Positions 11,101-22,900 of a stretch of DNA of 64,000 nt are shown here, one piece after another. The position numbers and the translations under genes were made by a program. The notes below the pieces were generated by a model that ran no database searches, was not told the origin of the DNA, and worked only from the letters and a program-made list of their open reading frames with translations. The stretch spans positions 75,702,001-75,766,000 of the forward strand of contig OZ231126.1 of assembly GCA_965153355.1 (NCBI GenBank). The letters are read 5' to 3'. The DNA comes from Flaccisagitta enflata. Taxonomy: Eukaryota > Chaetognatha > Sagittoidea > Aphragmophora. Positions within the stretch are counted from its first letter, which is position 1. Every line of letters begins with the position of its first letter.

Positions 11101-14100
11101 AGAATGACTCAGAATGACTTAAAATGACCTAAAATGATTTAAAATGACTTGAATTGATGTAAAATGACAAAAAAATGACAAAAACTGCAATCACAAAAAA
11201 ATGACTTAAAGGGACTTAGAATGACTTAAATGACTTAAAATGACTCAAGATGACCTCAAATCAGTCAAATGACTTTAGACGATGCAAAAGAGCAAAGTGT
11301 TACGGACCGACGGACGGACGGATCACCCTCTCCAGACTCACGAAATCGGATGGCCCTCTCAGGGAGGCTCCTCAAAGTGATAATCTTTAAATTTATTCAA
11401 TACAGTGAAAAAGTTGATAGCTGAAATTTTTTTTCTATTTTTCTTTTTTTGCTTATAACTCGTAAACGGTTGATCGTAGAGTATAATGGACCTCATTTTT
11501 GGCCCCCTTTACCAAACCTCACTCACATTGAGGATAAATCACTAACAAAATTTCATTACAATAAAGTCACATTTTAACTAAGTAACTTTTTTTAACTATT
11601 CTGCCCTGTGTTGCCTCTTATCATTTTACCTATATGTTTCTCACAACAGTCCCTCTTTTCAATACCGCAATTTTGTCATCAACATACCATCCCAAATCTA
11701 GAATCTCGTTCTAAAAATAATCGATAGAGAGCAGACTATCACTTTCTGGAGATGCTTTTTCATTTTTTTTTCTTAGATGTTCTACTTCCACAAATGATAG
11801 CAATCTGTAGAAGGCGGGATGGACCGACCAACCGACCGACAGAGCGGGTCAGAGTTGTGCACGCGACTAAACGTCGTGCACGCGACTAAAAATCAAAGTA
11901 GATAATTTCTGTGCGGTCACTTGATTTGAAAGGTTCTTACCCATTCCGTCATCAGATTCTTCGTAGAGATTGAGGATGTTTGAGTATTCAAGATCATCTG
12001 AGGCAACATTGAATTTCGTGCTGCATTCTCCGGCTCGGACGTCTCTTTTCACGAATCCGGGCTTCTCACTCTCCTAAATGTAACAAAGATTTGATAGTGT
12101 GAGTCGCTTTTGTGCTGCATTCTCCGGCTTGAACATCTCTCTTTACAAATCCGGGCTTCTAACTATCCTAAACATAACAAAGATTAGATAGCGTGAGTCA
12201 CTTTTGTGTTACATTCTCCAGCTGGGACATCTCTCTTCACGAATCTAAGCTTCTCACTCTCCCAAATGTAACAAATATTAGATAGCGTGAGTCACTTTTG
12301 TGCTTCATTCTTCGGCTCGGACGTCTCTTATCACAAATCCAGGTTTCTCACTCTCCTGAATCTAAAATGCGTATGATAGATATGGTTTAGGTTGTGTTTA
12401 TGGGCTTGGATGTTGACATCGCTTCTCACAAAATTTGGATTCTTATCTTTTTTTCTCGCGAGTCGCGAATACAACATAAGTTAATATTTCAAATATCAGT
12501 TCTGACGTCTTTTGTCTAAAAAACCTGGTCCCACTTTCCTGAATCTGATAACACATTGATTGGATGGTATTAAATGACAAATTCATCTGTTTTGCACTCA
12601 TTATAAAACAGGACAAAACCGCTTTGAACAGGGAAATGTGCAATGCATATGGATGTTAATTGCAGATTTATGAATTTTCAACCTCTCACAAGGTCGCATA
12701 TGCAGCATGACTATTTTAGTATCTAACCATTTGCTTGCCTTGTTCTTACCTCATACTTGATTCTGTCTCAACAGCAGCGTAACTGTCTTACACTGTTTGC
12801 TTACCTCATACTTGATCCTGTCGCAGCTGCCGATTCTTCCACTGCAGCAGGATTTGAGGGAATCTGGGACCAAGACTCTCATTGTGGGCACTCCTTCGTC
12901 GTCCAACATGCACTCCAGCTGAAAAATAACGATTAATATCTTTAATTATGTGTCTGGTTGTTACAATTATCGTATTTGGCACTTTGATACCATTGAATTT
13001 ACTGTCGAACTAAAACGTGAACATTTTTTCAATCATTACTGTGACATTTCTATACGAAAGTGCCTGACCGCCTCATTTGGTGCCACTTTTTTAAGTAATC
13101 ACTAATCAGGGACTTGTGAAGCCATGCAACTTAAGGTCTTTACTTTACCTGGACACATTTGATTCCTTTGCTGGGTTTTCTGGGAGCGACCGGAACCACG
13201 TCAAATGGCATAATTTTGGATCTCAATTCTTGAAGTTGCTCAAAGTTTTCGACGAGGAAAACTCGTTCTTTGTCTCCGGCGATAGACAAAAGCTCTTCCT
13301 CATTGATCTCTTCGCCGATACCAATGGCGTACAACACGATGCCCAACTCCCTGACGGAAAGAGAGAGAGAGAAAGGAACAGTAAAAATTATATTCCCTTC
13401 CCTTTTCTCAGCCTCTGTTATCCTTCCCCATTTTCGAATTCTTTTATCTGATTCCTTCCCGTTGGATACACCCCTGATTAGACAGATCGGCAGCCAGACA
13501 AACAGACAGAAAGAAAGACAGGTAGAGAGGCAGACACAGAGAGCAGTTTCAAAAGTAATACCTGGCTTCTCTGGCGTATTCTCCAGGCGGTTCTTGGCTT
13601 CTGCCATCAGTAAGAATGAAACCGATGCTCTGCAAGCCAGGTTCTCCGAGTCTGCCCTGAGTTCTGAACAATTGGGTCAAGGCCTTGACTCCTTGACCAG
13701 TCTTCGTTCCACCGCCAGGCAACTGAATGGCTACAGAAAAGTTGGAACAGAGTCATTAAACATGCATGTCAGAAAAGTTGACTCTAGCCGCAGATTAGCA
13801 TTTATTGACGCTTAAATTCAGTCATACTGTTTCAAAACTCAAACTGAAGCGCGCCCATACTCCCATTTTTGATTAATAGTGAGTGAGCGATAAAATGTCT
13901 AACGAGACTTTAAGGATGAGTAAACGATTTAAAGCTCAAACAGCTTCAGATTGTTAATGCGTCAAAAAGCTTCACCGGGTAACATTCAATTTTTTGTTCT
14001 ATGAATTTGTGAGTGGAAGCATTGGTAATGAGACAACCCTTTGTCTTAGCTCTCTATATTATTTTTCTGTTGTGTTTAATATGATATAACAAATGTTGAT

Positions 14101-15065
14101 TAGTAAATTATTTGGGGGGTAAGATGTCTCAGATATCATACCGGACTTTAAGCGCAGTTCTTTGGACCGACAAATCAATGCAAAAATATTCATTCATAGT
14201 GATGAAAAACTGATGATGCAACATTTGTGACTATCTGGGTGGGCCGAGGGTTCTTAAACAGCCGTCTTATGATCTACGAGATGGTTGATCTGAATTTAGG
14301 ACGATGATTTACGACTCTAATCTCGACTATGTAGTAGGTAGATTGTAACTATTGAACAATTCCAAGTCACCACTCATTTACCTTTGATCCTGCCGACAGT
14401 CTTGTCACGCCCGATGCTTCCAGAGTCTGTCAATTCCAAATTGACGGTGACGTTGGTGCCAAAAGTGATGACGCCAACTCGAGTTCCGGTTGGTTCGATG
14501 TTGAGAGGCGCGATGAAATCGGCGATGAAGTTGGTGCCCAAAGCGAAGGACTTTTCGCCGATTGAAGTGCTGCCATCTACCAGGAACACCACGTCAGCAC
14601 GACCCTGAGCGTGTTAGAAAAGGGTGAAAGAATGGTAGAAAGGAAACAAGGAAGGAAGGAAGGCAGGAAGGAAGGAAGAAAGGACGGAAAGAAGGAAGGG
14701 AGGGAAGAAAGAAGGAAGGAAGGTGGGAAGGAAGAAAGAGAGGAGGGAAGAAAAACAGGATTGGAGGATGGCAGAAATGAAAAATTGAATCATGAGGAAA
14801 GGATGGTAGGAAGAAAAATAGAAAACAAGGCCGGATACACGGCCAATCCGTAGTCGCTGCTTGTGGGCAGGGGCAGTAATGCGAGTGGGCAGGGGCAGTA
14901 CATGAGTGGGCGGGGGCTGTATTGACGCTAGGCAGGAGCTGTGAGGTCAGAAATCCGTTTTTCAGTCGATTTCGCGTCATAGAAATTTTCGCGTTCCGGA
15001 CGGACGGACAGACACTCAGACCAAGGGACACACCCTCTTATAGAGTCGCTTAGGCAGCGACTAAA

Positions 15066-15121
<56 letters not shown>

Positions 15122-15122
15122 G

Positions 15123-15157
<35 letters not shown>

Positions 15158-16516
15158 ATGAAAGAAAGTAAGGAAAGAAAAAGAGTGAAAAGCAAGGGAG
15201 AAGCAAAGGAAAGAAAAAATGAAGAAAGAAAGGAAGGAAGAAAGGAAGGAAGGAAGGAAAAAAGGAAGGAAGGAAGGAGGGAAAGAAGGAAGAAAAGAAG
15301 GAAGAAAGGAAGGGAGGAAGGAGGGAAGGAAACTAGTCATCCAAGGATCGCACATGGTCAGCGGTACCCGATGCCCTGCTTGGAGTGATCAAGTGAAGTA
15401 GTGGACTGAGAGCAGGGCAGCGGCCCCAAAGGACCGATGTCCTGTAGGACACAGGGGGTAATTTCCAAACGTCCTGAGGGGGAATATACACTCTTTATTT
15501 TTTATAAGAACGTCATTTTTTTTTCGAAGGCTTCATGTTCTTATTTTTGAGGCCAAATGAAGCCTTCAACGTTCTTAGAGCGTTCTTAATTTAAAGTACT
15601 TTATAAACTATAAGGATTCTTATAATATACTATTATTTAATTATATCAAATATATTTCTATTGAATACTATTAAAACAAATGCTAAACATTAATGTCTGG
15701 GGATATTTTCTTGCCATTTATATTAAGAATTAAAGAATTTAAACTTAATTATACTAAAATGTTAGGGTTTTGTTAATGTTCTTTAAATGTTACTCTAAGT
15801 GAAATTTTTTTTCTCAAAATTTGAAGCCTTCGTATGTTCTTAAGATGTTCTTAATTTTGGGGCCATTCGAAGCCTTGATGTTCTTATAAACTAGGTTCTT
15901 ATAAAAAATAAAGAGTGTATAAGGCCTAAGAGGGATTTGAGGTTTAGGGGGAAGATTTTGGGCCTGAAGATTAGATATGAGATCCGGGGGTAGGCTTGAG
16001 GCATTAGGGGCAGATTGGAGGCCTGGAGGGCTGATTCGAGGCCTGAAATGCTGATTTTAGGGCTGGAGAGCAGATTTGAGGCCTGCAGAGCTGATTTGAG
16101 AGCTGATTTGAGGCCTGGAGAGCTGATTTGAGGTCTGGAGGGCTGATTTGAGGCCTGGAGGGCTGATTTGAGGGCTTAGAGGGCCTAAATCAGGCCTGAG
16201 ATTGAGGATTTTAGGCCTCGATGGCCAATGGGGGGGGGACGGACGGACGGAAGGACGGACGGACGGACGGACGGACGTTTGGAAATTACCCCCTGTGTCC
16301 TACAGGACATCGGCCCTTTGGGGCCGCTGCCCAAAAAGGAAGGAAGGAAGGAAGGAAAGAAGGAAGGAAGGAGAGAAGGAAGTCAGGAAGGAGGGAAGGA
16401 AGGAAGGAAGGAAGGAAGACAGGGGGAAGAAAGATAGGATTGGAGAATCGAAGGAATGAAGGAACTAAAAAATGAGGGGGAGGAAGGTAGGAAAATGGAG
16501 GGAGATAAGGAAGAAA

Positions 16517-16562
<46 letters not shown>

Positions 16563-16578
16563 AGGAAAGAAAGAAAAA

Positions 16579-16622
<44 letters not shown>

Positions 16623-16872
16623 ATGAAAGAAAGAAAGAAAGAAAGAAGGAAAGAAAGGGTAGAAAAAGAGAGATCAGCAAGAGAGAAGGAAAGGAAAGAA
16701 AGAATAAAGAAACGAAGGAAGGAAGGAAGGAAGGAAGGGAGGGATAAAGAAAGAAAGAAAGAAAGAAAGAAAGAAGGAAAGAAAGAAAGAAAGAAAGAAA
16801 GAACGAATAGAAAAAGAGAGATCAGAAAGAGAGAAGGAAAGGAAAGAAAGAATAAAGAAATGAAGGAAGGAA

Positions 16873-16946
<74 letters not shown>

Positions 16947-19900
16947 AATGAAGGAAGACAGGAAGCAGGGAAAGTAGGTAGATAGAAAAAGAGATACACA
17001 AAAACACGCTCAAGCAAAGAGTGATCTCATTGAATTGCAGAACGATGTCATTTGTAAACACTGAAACTGGAAAAGTAAAAAAGTACTTACGACAGTTTGT
17101 GGGATTTCATTTTCGTCCGGAAGTTCTCCATCTCCAGAGCACTCGATCGGAATCTCAGCGCAGTCTTCCGCTAAAAAAGTAGTGATACATTGATACATGT
17201 TGTTTAATCATGTTGGCCATGATTTGCATAATGAAAAACTTGTTAAGCGAGGCTGGAAGTAATCGATGGAGCGACCAACGATACATTAAAAAAGGACATT
17301 TGAATCAATAATTTATGTTATAGATCTCGATTATACACGCGCAAGCACATCACCATGAAACCATGTGTAAAAGCAGAAGCGTCCAGAAAATACAGTTTGT
17401 AAAATCAAGATACAATTTGAAACAGTCGAGATAAGAATAATAACAAGACCGGATACACGGCCAATACCAGTCGCGGACGGGTGGGCAGGGGCGGAAATGT
17501 GCGTTTTCCCACATTTCGACTCGTGCTCACCGACGGACCGACGGACCAACGGACCAACGGACGGACAGACGGACGGACGGACAAAGCCTCTTATAGAGTC
17601 GCTCGTCCGCGACTAAAAAAAGAATAATGCGCTCTCGTCAGAAACAGTTCGGTACAACCAATAAAAAGCCAGCTAAAAGAGAAATAAACCATACGGAAAT
17701 AAAGATATTGTCCACAAAATGTGAATGAACATAGAACAAGTCATCCAAGGATCGCACACGGTCAGCGGTACCCGATGCCCAGCTTGGAAAGATGGATGAA
17801 GAAGTGGAGTGAGAGCAGGGTAGCGGCCCCAAAGGGCCGATGTCCTGTAGGAAACAAGGGTGAATTTCCATACGTCCTGAGAGGGCATATTAGAGGCCTT
17901 TGAAGCAATGTTCCATGATATTCAATAGGAGTTTTTCTGTTTTCAATTTCTCATCAATTTGATATGTTATTCAATGAAAATTTCACATTTTTATCATTTT
18001 TCATCAATTTTCCATGTTATTCAATGGAAAGTTTGCATTTTATCAATTTCCCATGTTATTCAACGGAAATTTGAGGCTTGAGAAACTTAGTGGGGGGACA
18101 TACGTAATGTCAGACAGTTCACCCCTGTGTCCTACAGGACATTGGCCCTTTGGGGCCGCTGCCCAAAAAGGAAAGCAAACAGACAAAGAGGCAAACCATT
18201 AGTTTTCCTTTCTCAAGGCAAAGGAACACTTGATTCAATGAAAATCAGCAGGATATCGGATGAACTACAGTGGAGCACCGCAAGAGCGCACCCGTTTCAA
18301 AGGCATCCTCGCCTATTACACTCTTTTCTTTGACTAAGAACCTTGTTTATAAGAACATTGAGGCTCAGATTTTGAAAAAAATAAGAACAATCATAAGAAC
18401 ATTGTCAGCCCCACAATAAGGGGGATTATAGAAACATTTTAAATAAATATCTTATGTAAGTAAAAAGAATTGTGACTGATTATTATAGCAAGCGAACTTG
18501 AGCTCTGTCACAGCGCTAAAATCCTGTAGTTAGATATCGACATTTTCTGCTCGCGAAACATGAGTTATATACAAAAAACATTATAATATTTTTAGTAATA
18601 TAATTGAACTTACATAAAAAGACAGCTAGACAAACGTTCCTAGTGGGCGGGTGGCCTTACAGCGAGAAAAAAAAGCCGAAAAAAACAACATGTTCCTCGG
18701 GTATGAAAGTCAAAATATTAACATATCTTTGACTTGATTAAATGGGTATTCAAAATTGAGGTCCCCTCGAGTTTCCGAGATATATTGTAGAAGAGACCAA
18801 ATGCTGTCTGAAACTGTTTTTGTTTAAGATTTTCTCCGATGGTATCTTACCGTAATCATCATTTCTTTAAGCGAAGGTTAAGCATAAAAATAAAGAAAAT
18901 CGCAGATTCTGTTTTGAACTGCAGAAAAGAAGACTCTGTGGAGAACGAGATTTTCTACACAGCTATCGTTTGAATATATAAGTCTAGAATACATAAAAAT
19001 GGATCACGGCTTAATTTTTTTTTTACAAATAGTATTATGAATAGCTTATAAAGGGATTTCCGTCTGAAAATGGTAATTGACATAAAACAAAATTCTCGCT
19101 ACCTCATACTATTATTATGGTTTACATCAATCAGTCTTACACTTAAATATTTGTTACTGATTGATATTTCATTTTTCATATCCTTTAAATTAACAATCAG
19201 ATTTAGACCATTCATGTATAAGCTGATGGTTGGAAAAGATAAGAACATCTTAAGAACAATTTAAGCCTCAAATTACTTTAGAAATAAGAACATTGAGCCT
19301 CAGAAAAAAATAACAGGTTCTTATAAAAAAAAAAGAGTGTAGGCATATAAATTGCTGTTTTATGAGTGATTTTGTTGTTAATTTTATATTGGCAATAAGG
19401 CAGCCTCATTATAAGACATAATTTTTCTAGTTCCTTGGCATGCGCTCTAGTGGCGCTCAACTGTATATCTTTTTTTCGATACTTGGCACTTTAGAGGGTG
19501 TAGGAAAAACGAAAAGACAGACACTTTAAAACATAGAAACAGATGAAACATATCTCTCTGTTTAAGGGAACACCTTTGAATATCACAACACGGAGTTGGA
19601 CCGACAACAATTGGAAATGACCAGAGACAACATTGATACAGATGGGGTTACTTACCCAAAGGAACAAGGCAGGGGATGGATAAGCGGTGGGTTAGAATTG
19701 TTAAATAAGGTGCAAATGCAGGCTAACTGTGTGTTTTTATTTTCGAAAAAAAACTTCCTAACATAATCAGGAAATTAGTTATTAATGATATGTGAACCGC
19801 CTCGAATGACTGGGATAATTCACGCTATACACAGTATGAGAAAACAAATTTACTCTTATGGACTCATTTGAAGATGCGCAGATTGGTTTGAACGTTGGTA

Positions 19901-22900
19901 AATCAGCGGAATACATATTACCGGAGAACTGAAGCAGAACATATGGCATCGGGGCAATAAGCATGAGGCCAAATCATAGTTTAAGCGCACAGCGATATCT
20001 TCTTATGTTAAGGTGAACTTGCAAGCTGACCATTTGCAGTGGTGAGTGAAGAAAGCTTTATCAATTTCTTGTCGATTCCATCATAAGGGGTTTCGGCATC
20101 AAATATTGACATGACCTATGATCACCACAAGCTTGATTGAAAAACGATAGGCCAAGGCCATATTCATTTTCTTATGCTATCGAATTTTAAGTAGAATCTA
20201 AGAGTTACCCCTGCGTATGAAAAAAGATCTACTTTTGTGTGGCTAGTTATGGCAACAATTTTTTTTGAAATATGAATTAAAAAACTAAGTGAAGTTATAG
20301 ACCATTGGAAAGCCCCTTGAAAATGTTTTCATTTCATTTCAATCTGGTGTTTCTATCTTTTTTCATTCAGAATTGGTAAAACTTTGGAAAAAAAACATTG
20401 TCTATTCCCTTTTTAATAAATCCCTTCATAAAAGGTACATTTTTGCCAAATAGGCATTCTTTTTTACGGCTGTAGCTACAAAGCCGTTTGACATACAGAC
20501 CTGGGAATGATCTAATTCGAAAAAAAAAGTATTCAAAAGTATCTAGATTAATAGTAACGACAGAAAATTTGATACAGAACTTTTTGACACTATCTATTGA
20601 TTTATTGACAACCTTGGTTATTATTCAATATCAAACAATACATCATTCAAAACGTTATCAAAAGTACTTTAAAAGCTGACTTTATGCAAATTGGTCAGTC
20701 CTATGGTTTGTCCTCAGTACAGACAGGACCCTAATAAGAAGTGAGGAGGGACTCAAAGTTTAAGCAGCCCCCCCTACAGCTTACATGGCTCAAGTACAGT
20801 GCGGCTCAAAAAAAGTTTTAGGTAGTTTTAAAACCTATTTTATAGCAATAGACATAACCTTTTAACTAATTTTTCTTAATCATCTATAATTTAGACTACA
20901 ATACTTGAATGAACCTTCACAGTTTGACTAGAAAGTGAAAAATGCAAAGTATAGAAAAAAAACAAGTGGCAAGGGTGTTTCTGAGGTTTCATCACATAGA
21001 TGCCTTAAAGTCCATCAAAAGCGAGCACTTACCTGATTAACTGTGGGCCAGAACCATAAAAAATCCATGACCATTTGAAAGCTCTGCGAAAAATCTTCCA
21101 AATGGGATGTAGTTGGTCATTGTAGCTTTATTTGTTTAGAAATGGCAAAGGTTTGAAAAGAAAAATCACTGATTGAAAAAAATGCTCATTTCATGTTTTT
21201 TCAATGAACAATTTTAGTTTTTCTATTTTTGATGATGATGCAGCTCAAGATTATCTTTGCTACTTTTTATCCATGATCAAATTGAAGAGCTTCAAATTTT
21301 CTTAAAAATGGCGCCAAGAACAAATTTTTGACTCTATGCGTTTAATTTTTATGTTAGAAGAAAGATAAGCCATGAAAATCACATAGTAGATTTCCAAATT
21401 CTTTACCACCAGTCTTCATCCTTACGCCATTTCTAAATGGATAGAGCAAGGACATCCAGCAAGGTCTCATTTGAAAGGTCTTTTGCAGAGCTTCAAAATG
21501 GTCATGGATTTTGCTGTGTTTTTCTCATTGCTTGGATCTGAAAAACAAGCAGTTTGATTTTTTGCCAAAGTTAGTTTTTTTCGCAACAGATTTTTGGGAC
21601 ATCAACTTCAAACTTCTGTTACTTTCAAACCGTTTGACCGACATAACTGTGCTTGGTGGCATATCCTTCATTTTTTTAAATTCTTTAGTTCTATCATGGA
21701 TTTTTTTAAGATCTATCAATAAATACCTGCAATATAACATGTAAAAGACCTAAAACTTTTTTTTTGAGCCGCACTGTAATTTTCTCACTTTCAGCGGCGG
21801 TTGACACCTAATAATTGGCGCCACCATATAATTGGCCCCACCAAGGCAATTTTTGAATTTTCATTAAGCACACCCCTAAATCTAGTGAAATCACACAAAT
21901 CTATCAAATAAAATTGAACAGTTTTTTTCATCAATTTTTTCATCAATTCTAAAAAGTAGGGGTGTTCTATGAGGAAATGCGAAAATCTCCATGATGGCGC
22001 CATTTGTATCCACCTAAGGTGTGAACTGCCACTGGAAGATAAAATTCTCCTAAAATGATAATCATTTGACCATCATGATTAAAATCATTACTAAGCCTAA
22101 ACCGTAAGAGCAAAATACCTCCACAAGGTCAGCTTTTGAAGCACTTTGGAAGAGTTTTCAAATGAAATTTAATGTGGGGTTGAAAAATAATTCTGATTAG
22201 CCATATTTCCATGTGAGATGGAGATCAACTTTGTATCAAATTTTCTGTCGCTACTCTAAGAAAAAGTTTTAATTGTTTTTTTTCTTGTAACCGTTTTATC
22301 AAAACATTAAACAGTGCGTCGTTTTTTATAGGGGTGGTAAAAAGACTCCTGGCTTGAACCGAGTTTATTTACTATTTAAATATATATTTTTCAAACCCTT
22401 TATGATAGAATGACTCTATTATTGAGCCTCGACTCACCCACTACGTATCCAACAGTCAGCTTCTGAAGTGAATAAATGGACGAAGGCTCGACCATTTTTT
22501 CTACCAGATCAAGAATTTCAAGATAATTAATGAAAAAAAAAAATGGGTATGAACAATCAAACTCTTGAAGTTGGCTGAATAAGAAGCGACCACGGTAAAA
22601 ATGAGTTTCCACCTACATGGTAAAATGTTTTGCTGTCTTTTATTGCCCATGGCCATGAACTGGGATGCCATTATAATGATACAACGCCTAAGGGCGAACA
22701 CAAGACACTAAAACAACGAGCGAGTGGCATTTGACAAAGATTTCCAATTCGCTTTGAAACCGTAGCAACTTAAGCAAGCGCAGGATACTATCACAGGGAG
22801 CCAGTACCATATGATCAATCCACATTGAAGCAGATGCAAGTAAAAAGTTATTAGATTAGCAATATTGCTTTCTTCATGATTGTAAAGCGGGAAATTTCCC

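Larger units (their letters stand above)
14636..16980. repeat. GAAG/GAAA tracts (14636-14760, 15064-15332, 16335-16980)
   Basis: Long purine-only tracts in intron 2 of the vWA-ZP gene, each joined to a family A or B element end. Confidence 0.9.

Noticed and set aside
13270-13815. 181-codon plus-strand frame
   Set aside because: It is antisense to exons 4 and 5 of the vWA-ZP gene, whose minus-strand frame is clearly the real one.
15050-17061. Frames of Phe-Leu-Ser or Lys-Glu-Arg repeats
   Set aside because: Translation of GAAA and GAAG tracts inside an intron of the vWA-ZP gene.
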